DNA of 64,000 nucleotides. Origin: Closterium sp. Naga37s-1. Its lineage: Eukaryota; Streptophyta; Zygnematophyceae; Desmidiales; Closteriaceae. A model generated the notes under the pieces. It searched no databases. It had not been told where the DNA came from and saw only the letters and a program-made list of their open reading frames with translations. The stretch spans positions 1,522,501 to 1,586,500 of the forward strand of contig CANJKZ010000142.1 in the NCBI GenBank assembly GCA_947471745.1, given 5' to 3'. A program made the position numbers and the translations under genes. Positions 1-12,900 of the stretch are shown in pieces. The first letter of the stretch is position 1; every line of letters begins with the position of its first letter.

Positions 1-430
1 GACTGGTCATGTTATGCCATTTGCATTCCCATTTTACAACCTGTCAAAAAATTTCATGCTTGCTTTGATCAAATACTGTAGTGCTGGTTTCTTTTGCAAG
101 AATGAACAATGGTACGGTACCAGAAAAAAATATTAGCTACCGAAAAGGCATTATTTTTGCCAAGAATGAAGACAACGCAGTAATCTAGAAACACCAAGCT
201 AAAACAAACACGAGTAGCCACAATGGCTCAATTCAAGGGCTCTCAATGCACATGGGACAACCCCAAGCACCAAGGTGAAGTGGCGATAGCCTCACGAGCC
301 CTCCCCACAGGCCGTGCAGCACTATCCCCACCCTGATGGGTTATTGCAGTGGGGAGAACAAGGGAGGGAAGTAGAATGGGCAGGGGGTGAGAGAGCGAGA
401 AATATATTTTTGAGTGGGATAAGGTGTGGA
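1..430. other. 3' flank of the MYB-like gene
   Basis: No credible coding sequence is seen. The first 200 bases are AT-richer than the gene that follows and carry A-rich stretches. Because the neighbouring gene reads leftward on the minus strand, this stretch would hold its 3' untranslated region and downstream flank. I could not pick out a convincing polyadenylation signal. Confidence 0.4.
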
Positions 431-1911
431 TCAGAAGCCAAGGTTGGAGGCACACGCAGTGACACTGTGTGTGCGTGCACCCACCACACCTGCACCCACC
501 CCTTGTGCATCCACATCCAAGCAGCACCCCCCCATGCCGCCACGTGCCCTGCTCCTCTCCACCCCTGCACCCACCGCCCCTCCCCCAGCAGCAGCAGCAG
601 CAGCAACACCCACGGCTCCCCTGCCAGCGATGCCAGCAGCATTCAGGCGCGGCCAGGCGGCAAGAGTCATACAGGCGTCAGGCGTATGAGAGGCCTTCCC
701 CAGGCAGCCTGCAGCCGCAGGTGGTAGCACTGCGTGCTTGGTGGTTGGGGCAGCAGCAGCTGTGTGTGCGGCGGCGGTAGCAGCAGGCAGTGCAGCGTCC
801 ACGTCCATGTGCCACCCCATGCCACCTCCTGCTGCCCCCTGCTCCTCCTGCACTGCCATCGCCTCACACACTGCCTTGCCACCACCACCACCAGCAGTGG
901 CAGCGACAGCAACAGCAGCAGCAGCAACAGACGCAGAGAGGAACGGGCCAGGAGGAGCAGGTGATTCCGCATGCTGAAGCCCCCCTCCAGCTGCCTCGCC
1001 GCCCACGGCACCGCTGCCAGGCAGGGCGCCGTGGTGGTCACTGTCCGAGTCACTGGGCTTGTCGAGCAGCAGCACGGACGCGCCTGGCAGGTCGTCCATG
1101 GTCTGCAGGTACTCCATCACACTCTCACTCACTCCACTCCCCGCCCCCGCACTGCTGCTGCTGCTGCTGCTGCTACTGCTGTTGCCACACGCGCCCCTCG
1201 CCTTCTTGCTACTGCTGCCTGCCACAGCTGATGCTTCATGACTTGCGGCCGTGTGTGCTGCTGTTCCCACGCCACTGCCGCCAGTGCCGGCTGTAGCACT
1301 GGCTGTAAACGCTGCAAGAGCAGGCGTTGTGTGCTGGTGCTGCTGGTGGATGGGGACGCCTGTCTCCTCTTCGCTGTCCTCTTCCTCCACCCCCCATCCC
1401 GAACCAACCCGGCCACTGCTGCCATTCGCACCCAGCGCATTCATCACAGCACCACCACCACCACTGTGAGCAGTATCCACAGCCGTAGCAGCTGAAAGCC
1501 CCAAAGCAGCAGCAGCGGCGGCGGCGGCGGCAGCAGCAGTGCTGGCAGACGCCTCCCCAGCAGCAGGTGCAGCAGCAGCCACAACAGCATGGCGGAGGGG
1601 CATGTGGGTGGCCACGGCCAGTCGCTTGGCAACAGGCAGGTCCAGGGGCGCCGGGTTCACGCGCTTGTGCCTCAACACCTGCCTCTCGTGCCTCCCATCC
1701 TCCTCTGCCTGCTGTGGCAGCATCTTCACCTGCCGTCCACTCATCTCCATGCCATTCCCGCCACTCCCGCCATCCCTACCTCGGCCCGAGTGCAAGTCAC
1801 CTCCAAGAGCCTGCTGCTGCTGCCCGTCACTGCCATCTGCACCATGTGCCTCCCCGCCCTTAACTGTGCTTGCGCCTGCTACGCCACCCTGCCGTGCCGC
1901 GCTGCTCGCGT

Positions 1912-1972
<61 letters not shown>

Positions 1973-4900
1973 GTGCAGAGCGCTGACGACCTCTCCCTGG
2001 TGGAGCTCTTTGTGCGAGACCAGAGTGCTGGTCGTAGCGCCAGTGGCTGCGGGAGTGGCAGCAGCGCTACCCCCAGGACTTAAAGCAGGGCTGGCAGCAG
2101 CCGTGACATCAGGTGCAGCAGCAGGAGGAGCAGGAGCGGCAGCGGCATAGGAAACAGCAGTGCGGGAGCACGCAGCAGTATGGGAATCGAGAAGAGCAGA
2201 AGTGAGGGTTGAAAAGGCAGGAGGGATGGGTCGGGACAGTGGGGAGCGGGCACGAGTAGTGGCAGTGGGAGCAGCATTCGTTGCGGTGACAGCAGTTGCA
2301 GGAGCACTGGTTCCTGCTCCATCCCCTTCCTCCTCCCCTTCTTCCCCGTCCTCCTCATCCCCCTCCCCCCCGAATGCGAGCATGGCATGCGGCCACAGCT
2401 CCAGCACGCGGAGTAGGGTGCGCGCAGCCATGCGCTCCTGCTCCGCCTCCTCGTCCTCCGCGCTCATCACCTCGCACACCGCGCCTGCGCCTGCGCCTTC
2501 CCGCTCGCCCGCGCCAAGAGGCGCAACCTCGAAACCGCTCGCGCGTGCAGCCGGCGGGGATGCCGCACCTGCGCCACCAGCAGCGGCCGTGGCGGCAGGG
2601 GTATTAGCAGCAGCGGCACCAGTGGCAGCCGCGGCAGCGAGCGCAGCAGGGCGCAGGCCGCCCGGGAATGATTCCTCCACCAGCGCTTGAAGCGCGGACG
2701 CGGAGGAGGAGGCGGAGAGGAAGAGCGGCGGAGGCGGCGCAGCGCGGGGGCGTAGGCGACCGGCGGCGAGCGGGTGGTGCGGCGAGGGCAGCGAGAACAC
2801 CGCCATGTCGTCCGCTGCTGCGGCTGCCACGCTGGAAGGCCCCCCCACGGGGTGCGGCCCTTGCGGTGGCGGAAGAGGCGCATCGCCGAGCGGCGCAGCG
2901 GCGGGGGCGAACCAGCGGTGCGAGGTGGTGCGGCCCAGGGGAAGCAGGCAGCGCATGCCCGCCAGGAACGAGTCCGCCGACGTGCTCTTGTGCAGCGCCG
3001 CATGCTGCGCCTGCTGCTGCTGCTGTTGTTGCTGGTGATGATGCGCGCCGAGGGCGGACGACCCTGCTGCGGGCGTCACGGGCGCGCTTCGAGAAGGGCC
3101 CAGCCGGCGGTTGGGGGACACTGGTGCTGAGGTTGGTGGGAGTGCCGGCGATGGGGAAGGAAAGGAAGGCGTGGGCGCGTGGTGAAGAATGGGCGACTGT
3201 CCGTGAGCGCACGCAAGCGCGTGTGTGTGTGCATGGGCGTGCGCGTGCGCGTGCGCGTGGGTACCATGTCCGTCGCATCTGTGCCGCTGCTGCTGCGCCT
3301 GCTGTGCGCGCATGGCGGGGGAGAACGCTGACCCGCTGCTTCCCGGGCTGCATGTGATAGAGGCAGCGACGGCGGGGGACATGTGTCCACCCACAGCGGC
3401 ATGTGCGGTGGCAGCGGGCAGGGCACCATGCGGCGCGAGAAGAACGAGAGGGGCGTGCGAAGGGCTGCCGGGCCGTGACGCGGTCTCCACGGCGTGTCGC
3501 TTCACGTCGCCTCTCGCTCCTCGCTCCCACTCCCCTTCCCCCCCACCACCCGCTCCGGTCTGCTCGCTGCTGCTTCCGCTCCGCCCAGCATCCCCAAGCG
3601 CCTCTCCCCCGTCCGCTCTTCCCTGCTCCTCCTCCGCTTCCGCCGTCATTCCGCGCGCAGCGCCAGCGCCAGCGCCGTCCGCCGGCGCCATCTCATGCCC
3701 CGCGACATCACCCTCATCGTTTCCGCCATCCCCGCGCCCAACGCTGCTGCTTCCGCCAGTGCTGCTGCTGCACGCCTGCCGCTTCCGCCGCGCGATACCC
3801 GCTCTTCCGCCCATCGCCTTGCTGCCGGTAATGACGTCAGCATCGACACCAGAGACACCCGGAGGACGGCCAGTGGGTCCAGCGGAAGAGGCGCCGGGAG
3901 TTGCGGCGGAAGTGCCGCCGAAAGCTAGCCTGCGCGGTCTCCGCCCCAGGGGATGACCCGGGGGGGCATGCTCCGCGCATTGCGGAAGCGGCGGAGGCAG
4001 CGGTTGCGCGCCGGTGACGGCGGGAGGGTGAAAGTTGCACGAGAAAACGGGTGCGGGATCGTCGAGCGGAAAGGCGGCCGGGGAGAGGAGGAGCGGGGAG
4101 AGCGCGCGGTTGGCGGAAGGGCAGGAAGCGGGGAGAAACGTGGGAGTGGCGGGCGGCTGGCTGAACGGGGAAATCAGGTGCGCGGCCGGTGGGGTACCGT
4201 TCTCCGCGCTTGCAGCGGCTGTCGCAGCGTATGTTCCCGCGGACGGGGACACATGCGCGGAGTGCGCGGCGGTCAGCCGTGCGCCAGCGGCGGAAGCAGG
4301 GCAGCGGGAAGGGTAAGGTGAGGTGGAAGCGGGAAGGCTGGCAGCGGGGGAAGGGCGATGGTACTGCTGCGGAAAGAACGGCGAGGCGGAAGCGGTTGCG
4401 GCGGGTGCATGCGGAACGGCGGAGGCGAAGGGTTCGGAGTGGCAACGCACAAGGTGGTCGGGGGAAGCATCGGGAAAAGCGGGGGATAAAGGCGGTGCTG
4501 GCGGCGTAGCGTCATCGGTATTCGCAGCTACTGGGCGCGTCCCCGCGCGGCCTTTCTCGCTTGTGTGCGCACTCTGTTGATTCGCGGCTATATTCGGAAA
4601 GCTGCACGCGCCCTGTTGACTCCGTTGACCCTGTTGATGCTGTTGCTCCTGTTGACCCTGGTAAAAAGCTGCATTTTGCTGCTGCTGACCGCATTGACCA
4701 GGCGGAATGTGGTGATTATAACGAGCGGAAGATCCGCTGCCCACGTCAGCACCCTCCATCTTCACGCACTTCCCCCCTTGTCCGGCTGCGCCAGACCCGG
4801 AGCGGAACGCGGGCGCGGCGGAACCTAGCGGTGATGGCGCGGGGGCAGCGGAAGCAGCGGGTGCAGCGGAAGCAACCAGGGAGGCGGACGGGCCCCCTGC

Positions 4901-7042
4901 TGCTGATGGCGACGCGCGGATGGACGATGGCGCAGAGGCGGCCAGCGCGGGAGCGGAATCACCGGATCCGCCAGCCGCGGCGGCGGAAGAATCACCAGCA
5001 GCGGATGCGGTGGACGCGGAGGGAGGGCGCGGGGTGACCTGCTGTAGCAGCAGCGCGATGCGGCACGCGACGACCTTGTTGTTCCGCTTGCGCTCCGACG
5101 GCGTGGCGATGACCGACGGCAACGGCACGGCGGCCACTGCGGCCCCCGCGGACATGCTGTGAGGGAGATGCGGGGGAGGGACGAAGGAGGGACGAGGCCA
5201 AGGAAAGACAAGGAGTGAGAAGCAGTGGGAGTGAAGGGCGAGAGGTGGAGGGTAGAGAGGAGAGGGGTACGAGGAGCAGGAGTAGGGTCATGTTGGCAAC
5301 TAGGGGCTTACAGGTCCGGTGTGACACTGGTGAGAAGAACGGGCGCCATGCGCGCACCGCCGTTGCTGCCGCTTGTAGATGCAGCCGTGGCAGGTCCAAC
5401 AGCAGCAGAACCGCCTGCTGCTACACCTTCATCCCCGCTACAAGCAGAGACCCCGCTCTCGCCGGCAGCATCGCACTGCTCCGCCTTCACTCCCGCGCCA
5501 CCGCACGCAACACCGCTCCGCGCCGGAAGTGCAGCAGCGGCTGCTTCTGCTACCGCATCTGCCAGCGTTCCACCCGCCATCACTGCCGACTCCTCTTCCG
5601 CTTTCACCCGCATCTGCGCCGTACCCGCACCTTCCCCGCCTTCAGCGGCGGGAATGTCCTTTCCCGACGGGACATGGCCAGCAGGAGCACATTTATCGAC
5701 TGCCTGCTCTGTCGCACGAACGCCAGCTTGTGCTAACGCCGTCGACTGGCCTACTAGCTGCGCTGGGGAAACCGGTAGAGTTGACGGAGACGGCGAAAGA
5801 GACGGCGACAGCGGCGACACGGAAGCGGGTCCGGGAGCAGGTGATCCCAAGGGAGCGAGATCGCTGGTGCTCACGGCACTGGACAAACCCGCTCGCGGCC
5901 CACAGGCGGGAGACGAGGCCGGCGCTGACGGCTGCATGCGCGTGGTGGTCGCGGTAAGGGCGGCAGATCCGACGGCTGCTGACACGCCTGCGGGTGCTGG
6001 TGATGACAGAGTGGGAGACGGGAGGGACGGTGATGCTACCGGCGCTGATTGCAGTGCCGGTGATGCTGGTGCTGACGGTGCTGGCGACGCTGACGGTGCT
6101 GACGGAGTTTGTACTGCGGGCTGCGCGGGCGCCGCTGCGGCGTGAGAAGCATCCACGACCACCGCGGATGTTGTCCCGAGACATCGCCTGGCGGAGACAT
6201 ACGCGCAGGGCGGAGATCGGGAGAGAACAAGAATGAGAGAGTGAATGAAGGGAATTCAGAAAGGGGTCGGGTGAATGGGGAGGAAATTGCCATGCAAGGC
6301 AAGAGAGACTCGACTGAAACCTCGTGACAAGCCGGGGGAAACAGGGGTGTAACGCGATCGACGGAGAGGAGAAGGCTGCACCGAAGGACGTACTTTTTGA
6401 GGAGCAGGAAGCGGTTGCAGCATGACTTCTGGTCCCGCTGAGGCAGCTGCCCCGTGGCTTGGAGCAGCCCCCAGTAGCGGCTACCGTAGCGCATCACGTG
6501 GTTCAGCAGAATCTTGTCCTCCTGCACACGCAGCGAGAGCGGGGAGAGCGGAGGAGAGGGAGAGCGGGGAGGCAAGCGCAGGAAAATGTGAAGGGGATTC
6601 GCTTGGCCAGCGCGTTAGACAAAGCAGCGGGTTTGGAAGGGTCGTGGCGGAAAAATAGAAATCCAGCTCCGCGAACGCGACGGGCGGCAGCGAGGGCAGA
6701 GAAGGCTGGGCGCGCAAAAAGGCGTTAAACGAAACAATTCACCCCAGCGTGGTGCCTTCCTGCCCAGCCGCCGCGAGCATGACACACGCTGAGAACGCCA
6801 TTAAGCGCATTCCAAGGCGATGACAGTCCTTCCGTTGTATTGAGGACGCGTTCTCTTAGCAGCTTCGTCTGGCATGTACGACGCGATGTTGAGCGGGATT
6901 GCAAGACCTACGGGCGCACCTCAGGGGTCCAATGGCATGACGAATTCTTCCCGGCCTTTTCCTTGGCGTCCTGCGCCTGCTGTTGCTGTGACGGTGGCGA
7001 CTGAGCCTTGTGGTCGTCATCGTCCTCCCCTATACCGCCCAT
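431..7042 (-). CDS. Single-MYB-repeat protein with giant low-complexity tail (4 exons)
   Basis: Four exons fit together in phase: 7042-6920, 6521-6394, 6187-5312 and 5156-431, with GT donors and AG acceptors (donors read GTGCGC, GTACGT and GTAAGC). The joined length is 5,853 bases, giving about 1,950 residues. The ATG at 7042 is preceded in frame by a stop with no earlier ATG. Exon 1 is acidic and Gln-rich and ends in HWTPE. Exon 2 continues EDKILLNHVMRYG and completes one MYB/SANT repeat at residues 37-84, with Trp38, Trp58 and Phe79 in the hydrophobic core and KSCCNRF in the recognition-helix region. This most resembles the R2 repeat of plant R2R3 proteins; no R3 repeat follows. The rest is Ala/Ser/Gly/Pro/Gln/His-rich with long Ala, Gln and His-Ala runs, as in disordered transactivation or scaffold regions. 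A nuclear DNA-binding role is inferred from family knowledge. Further introns inside the last exon cannot be excluded. Confidence 0.72.
1912..1971. repeat. CAG/CTG trinucleotide tract coding poly-Ala
   Basis: About 20 near-perfect CAG units on the plus strand, with one TAG interruption. In the minus-strand reading frame of the MYB-like gene the tract encodes a run of alanines (about residues 1060-1080 of the predicted protein). Such tracts are prone to length change. Confidence 0.85.
3217..3259. repeat. Alternating purine-pyrimidine GC/GT tract
   Basis: A nearly uninterrupted alternation of G with C or T, including GCGCGTGTGTGTGTGC and then GCGTGCGCGTGCGCGTG. In the minus frame it encodes alternating His-Ala residues in the MYB-like protein. 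Alternating GC/GT sequence of this kind is a classical Z-DNA-forming type. Confidence 0.75.
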
Positions 7043-8515
7043 ATCCGTTCCTCCCACCGTTGCCTTCCCACACACGAGGGCTTCTCGTCAATCCCTCGCG
7101 TGCCGTCACTTCCCCCAGGTGGCTGTCTCGTGATATTCAGCTGTTTCGCGATCGATTCTACGGCAGATCAAGATAGAGAGAGCATGTCCTCGGATGCAAA
7201 GGGCACTGATGTGAGCTAGTTTTGCTTCGTTGCGAATTCCAGCGCAGTGGCAAAATGGCTAAGCCACGGCGGGCGTTAATCCCTGGATCACTATCTGCTG
7301 CGGCGTGCAGCTCAAATTCACAGGTTGCATGGTTACTATCAAACCCTTGGTTCACGCGCCACTCGTCTTTCAAGAACCCTTGCTTCCACGCTCCGGGGCG
7401 GGAGACGCACTTTTTACGATGGGAGCGAAGCGTGAGGCAGTGTTGCGTTGAGCCCTGGGCGAATCTCCCGGTGGAGGCTGAGCTACTGTTGACTCGCGCC
7501 TTGAGTGGGTGTGGGGTGGATGCGGTTCAGCTGCTGGCTACGAGATAGAAAGCGACGCATGGGCGGCACGGTGAATTTGGGACTCCAAGGGCAGGGCATG
7601 GGATGGGTTTATGGCGAGGTTGGGTGAGGGACAGGGCTATAGGGGGCGAAATTCAAGCTATGGTGTGGAATGGGTTGAAGGGCGGCGCGCATGCCAGCCG
7701 CCTTGGTTGTATGGGTATGTGAGGCAAAGGGTAACAGGCAGGTGAAAGGACGCTAGCGCCATATCACTGAAATTTGGGGTTCAAGTGGTGGACCAGAGCC
7801 GACCCTGGGCAGCCTTACTCCCGATACAAGGCTCCTAGAACACGAGCTAGACACATGTTTCGTTGTGTCTGGTTCTGTGAAGGATGTGATTCAAGGAAAA
7901 ACTTCCGATGTAAGTGCCTTCAACAACTGCGCGTTGAGTCACCCAGGGCTTGCTCAGCCTGCTCCGCTTGTATTGGGGAGCGAAACTGATTGGTTGACGA
8001 CTCGCGCTTCGCCACTAACCAAGAGCTTTGTTCTTGTCGCGCCTCGAAACCAAGCCTTTGCCCAGTTTGAAGTGTGGCTTGGCCAGACTCGCGAGTTCGG
8101 CTTGTGCCGTGTCGGTTGGGCAAAGAAAAACGCGGCTTGCGTCCTTCAATACAGCAGCGCGTCAGAGACAAGCAGGTCAAAGTTATGGTGAAGTCAATGA
8201 GGGACATTGCCAGACAATATGTTCTTTAAACGAGATGTTCGCGCTGAAGCAAAAAACATCACCAAACTCAAAAGGTGATCTTACTTTTTGGATGTTGGGA
8301 GTTTGCTCCAAGCATTTAGTTGTGCAATTGAGTGAAAGAACTAAGATTGCACTATTGATGCAAAATAGTACATTGAGAGAAGGCATGAGCAAATGTTAAA
8401 TAGTGAACTAGCGTGGTAATGGTAAAAAGCGAAAAATGTGGGGTGCGCGACGGGTCTGGCGCCGATGTTGGTGTCGAGGCGGAGAACCAGAGCGCGGATT
8501 ACCAGCCGAGTCGTG
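7043..8515. other. Upstream region of the MYB-like gene
   Basis: This is the 5' flank of the minus-strand MYB-like gene and would hold its promoter and 5' UTR. Only short open frames are present, up to about 120 codons. None shows a domain, a repeat-element motif or a splice pattern that I recognise. The sequence is less GC-rich than the gene. The five bases AGGTT at 8516-8520 are the left flank of the LTR that begins at 8521. Confidence 0.4.
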
Positions 8516-8520
8516 AGGTT

Positions 8521-8920
8521 TGTTACAATCCAAAGAGGGAATTAGTCAAATATAGGCTCAGGTTGATCGCATTTATATTGCAGCGAAAATACCGTAGTGA
8601 CCTTAGATTATAATGAATGTAAATTACTGAAGAGATTATAGCAGATGCCTACATTGGCTTATATAGAAATACAAAGGAATACGAAAAGTCATAACTAGCC
8701 ATATACTCTAAAGGGTACATTCCCTTAGTATAACAAATTTCAACCGTGTGGCGCGGACATCCGTTTCAAACCTGTTCCCGCCAATTCAAGTTCGAATGTT
8801 TCTGCCTCATCGGTTCCTGCCTGGCAATTGTTTCCGTCGCTTCGGCTCGCGCCTTCGTACTCGGTAATGTATGCTCCGTTGCATACAGGAATGCATTTTC
8901 ATACGCCCCATATCGCAACA
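8521..8920 (-). repeat. 3' LTR of element C
   Basis: 400 bp with TGTT...AACA termini. It shares long blocks with 24899-25304, for example the segments around TTATATAGAAATACAAAGGA and CTTCGTACTCGGTAATGT. A polypurine tract abuts it at 8921-8932, which fixes it as the 3' LTR of a minus-strand element. Left flank AGGTT. Confidence 0.8.
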
Positions 8921-8939
8921 CCCCCTTCATTCATGGACG

Positions 8940-9930
8940 TGGCAGGTGATGACCCGCTTGACTACTCCGGTGAGGTTGGAGCAGTGTTGGTACTGCTGAC
9001 ATGGCAGTCGCTTGGTGAGGAAGTCGGCTGCCATCTCAGTGGTGGTGCAGTACGTCAGGTCAACCTTTCCCTAATCGATTTCGTCCTTAACGAAGAAATA
9101 TCGCAGCGCTATGTGTTTTGTTCGGTTGACGAAGCCGGGCTTGTTCGCGATCCTCATCGTGCTCTAGTTATTGCAGTGAAGGCGAAATGTCGGCGATGTT
9201 GGAATTTTCGCCTCCTGTAGGAGCTCTTGCAGATAGAGCCATTCGCGAACTACAACGATTGCGGCGATGTACTCTGCTTCGGCTGGCGACAGGGCATCCA
9301 ACTCCTGCTTCTGGGAATTCCAGGAGATTGGGCCCGTTGGTTCGAGGCGGAAGACGAACCCGGTTGATTGGCAGGGTCACCGGTGTGATCTGCGTCCACG
9401 TAGCCAGCAAGGTTGAAAGACGGTGTTGTCAGCGTGGAGTAGGAGAGGCCGATGTCAGGTGTGGAGATGAAGTACTGCAGGGGACGCTCGAGATCCAGGA
9501 GGTTCTCCGCCACTTGCTTGCGCGAGTACTGTGCGAGCTGGCTGGCAACGTACGAAAGGTCGGGTCGGCAGGTGACAGAGGCGAACAGTAGGCATCCTAG
9601 CTGCTGTTGGTAAAGTTGGAGTCCTGCGGGTGATAGAGGTTAGTTGTCCAGTTTGTAGTTGGTGCTGGGCGAGCGGTAGGGAGTTGAGAGTGGTGCTGAT
9701 GAAATCTTGAATCTCTCGCCCAGTTGCTCCGCGTACTTAGAAGCTGAGAGGTGGATGGCGTCTGGCGCGTAGGAGATCTTGATGGTGATGTCGGCGCGCC
9801 GTGCCAGAATTTTCTAGAACTGATCGAGTAGCGCGTTGTTCGTTCCCGTGTACAGCAGATCATCGACATACACTGTCAGGAGGATGTAGTCGTCCCAGAA
9901 GGCGATACATTCCCGGGTCGTGCAGTAGCT
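8940..9930 (-). pseudogene. Decayed copia RT and RNase H tail
   Basis: Reading right to left across several frames, recognisable pieces follow the copia order. They are IKQAPRLWQHHL at about 9985-9950, the RT catalytic YVDDLLY at about 9872-9852, a stop shortly after, then GYVDADHTGDPANQPGSSS (RNase H) near 9400-9345, and NRTKHIALRYFFV and DFLTKRL near 9120-8995. At least two frameshifts and several stops break the chain, so no active enzyme can be made. It ends a few dozen bases before the purine tract of the 3' LTR, as expected for the end of pol. It may be the end of unit A, or of element C itself. Confidence 0.75.
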
Positions 9931-9932
9931 GC

Positions 9933-12900
9933 TCAAAGCCAATCTCGAGCAAAATCTTGTGCAGGTGATGCTGCCAGAGTCGCGGCGCCTGTTTTATCCA
10001 GGAGGGATTTCTTCAGCTGATAGACCCTTGGGTCTCCCTCCCCGTAGGTGTGCGGCTGCTCCACGACGATTTTCGCGTCGACCAGCGCGTACAAGAACGT
10101 AATCTTCACGCCGATCTGCCGCAGTGGTAGACGTCTTGCAGCAGCGATGGCGAGTAGGATGCGCAACGTCGTGAGTACCCAACGATTCTTCATGACATTG
10201 ACACCGCGCGGACGCTCGACCAGCTCCCACGTGCCGTTGTCGAGGAGACTCCGTATCTCCTCGTCCATGGCAGCCTTCACCGCCGCCCCTTTCCAGCTCA
10301 ACAACGCCTCCTTGATGGTCATCGTCGAAATGTCCCATCGGTGCTCCGGGACAGCGTGCATGTCGGGGTCGAGCTCAGGCAGATCGATGTCGGCCTGCGC
10401 GTCGTCGAGCATCGTGCTGTAGGAGGTCGATGGCAGACACGCATGGTAGCTTAGCTTCTCTACGGGCTTGCCAAAGTTGGAGTGGGTAGAACGCCTCGAC
10501 TTCACTTCTTCCACCGAGACCTCCACCACGTCACTATCGACGGACTGCTCCCCTGTCGATGGCTCCCCTTCATCGTCGCCGACCACACCGACGACTTCCA
10601 CAACATCGCTCGACGAGCCGTCGTAGGGCTGCTCCCCTGCCGACAGCTCCTCTACCGATTGCTCCCCTGAGGTCGGCGTCTCTGCCGACGGCTTCTCTGC
10701 GGTCGGCGCCTCTGCTGACAGCTTCCCTTCGGTCGGCGCCTCTGCAGGCGGCGTCTCTGCCTTATTCTTCGACGTCGACGGCTCCCATGTCGTCTGCCGC
10801 TTCCCGGTCGGCGCCGCAGGCGACGCACCGAGTCTCCCCTCATCGCCGGCGGCTGACGAGGATCCCTGAACAAGGGGAGGGGGGAAGGGGGTGACAGCGT
10901 CTGCGTCGTCCTCATCAAGCTCGTCGTCCGCGGCGAGCAGTGGAGGGTGCACCGAGGAGGAATCAGTCGGCGGGGTAGAGGGCGTCCTCGTCGACGCCGG
11001 CCCGTACTCCACCTTCCACATCTCCATCGACAGGGTCTCGTAGAAGATCGCCTCGACCGTCGTGACGACCTTATTGTCCGTCAAGTCGAGCACCTCCCAG
11101 CCCTTGCTCTCTGCCGACACTCCGAGGTGAAGACCCCAACAGGCCTTCGGCGCCAACTTCCCACCGCGCCGCTGCTCGGGGACCATGAGCTGCACCATGC
11201 AGCCCCACACGCGCGCCAGCGTCAAGTCCGGCTTCTTCTCGAACAGCAGCTCGTGCGGCGTCGTCCCCGAAGGCAGAGAAGCCCGTTCGAGGCAATTGCG
11301 CACCCAGACAGCCTGTCGCAAAACAAGATGCCACCAGTGGTGCTTCACGCCCATGTGCAGAAGCATCGTCCGCACGGCCTCGACGACTGTGCGCATCTCC
11401 CGCTCCGCCATGCCGTTCTGCTGCGGAGTGTAGGGGCACGTGAGGTTGTGGAGGATGCCCTTGTCTTCGACGAGGTCGGTGAAGGCGCGACCGAGGAACT
11501 CCCCTCCGCGGTCTGAACGCAGCATCTTCACCGTTTTCGAAGTCTGCCTCTCCACCACCTTCAGCCACTTTTCGAAGACGACCAGCACGTCGCTCTTCTT
11601 CGCAACTGGCCTCACCCACACGTAGCGAGTCTTCCTGTCCTTCAGCAGAAGAAAGTAGAGACTGCCATCGGTGGCGGCCACTCGAAACGGCCCGCAGAGG
11701 TCGATGTGCACCACGTTGAGCGCATTCTCTGCGTCCGATCCTTGGTCGGGGAAGGTGTGCCGCGCAATCTTGCCGCCGACGCAGGAGGCACACGGCAGAT
11801 CATCTGCGGTCGACTTCTTGATGTCCAGACCGGCAGTGACCTCATGCTTCGCCGAGCTCTTGATCGTGTCGACGCCGACGTGCGCAAGTCGAACGTGCCA
11901 CATGTCCGGGGTCGACTTCGTCGCCGACGCGATCGTCCGCAGAGCCACAACCTCCGTCGAAGTCGTCGTAGACTTCGTCGAGCAGGGGCGCAGATCGGTG
12001 CAGAGAATTCTGCCGGAGTAGCGTGCTCGGCCAAGGACATCGCCGGCAGAAGACACCAGCAGCATCTCTCCGCCGTCGTCCTGTAGCTTCACGCCGTTCT
12101 CTTTGAGCTGGTCTGCAGACAGCAGGTTCGCGTGCACACCCGGAACGTAGAGTACGTCAGGGACGAGGACCTTCTTCCCGGCCTCCCCTTGCAGAACAAC
12201 GGTGCAAGGGCCTTCGACGCTCTGAAGTGCCCCGTTGAAGCCGCGGACGTGGCGAACGTCGCCGCTCGGCTGCATGTCAATGAAGGCATCCTTTGTCCCC
12301 ATCAAATGGTGGGAGCAGCCGCTGTCGAGCAGCACGACAGTCGGATTGGCCTGCACACCAGCAGCGACCGCCTTGAAGTCTTCGCCCGCCTCCAGCGCCA
12401 GCGAGATCGTCAACTCCACCACGCCGACCATCGAGAACGAAGCCTCCTCGCCACGAGTGTTGCCGCCAGAGGAGTCAGCATCCTTCGTTGAAGACGTCTT
12501 CGACGCCTGCTTCTCCTTGCGCGGCTGGTTGTCGCGGCATCGACGACCGTCGTCAGACTTCCCGCGGCTTCCCTTATGGTCGTCGTCATCAGATTTCTCG
12601 CGATCGGGGCAGTCATACGAGAGGTGGTCGGGCGCATCGCAGATGTAGCAGCGACGTCCTTCTCGACACGAGCCACCGCCACCGCGATCACCTCTCTTCG
12701 CCGACTTCCCGCGGTCTGCACCTTCCGTCGACTTCGTGTTCGACGACTTCCAGCCACCGCCTGCGCCAGACTGCCCACGCTGCCCCTGTTGGCGTCCCTG
12801 CTTTGCCGAGGCGACGTAGTTGGCATGTGGAAGCAGTTCCGTAGACTTCTCTGACTCCTGCATGAACTCGTCGTTGATGATCTGGCTCGACAGAGTGTCC

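Noticed and set aside
5225..6145. 306-codon plus-strand frame opposite the MYB-like gene
   Set aside because: It mirrors exon 3 of the minus-strand gene and runs through its intron. The splice-consistent minus frame explains the region.
7222..8399. Several frames of 70-123 codons upstream of the MYB-like gene
   Set aside because: They overlap each other on both strands, lack domains, and are of a length expected by chance at this base composition.
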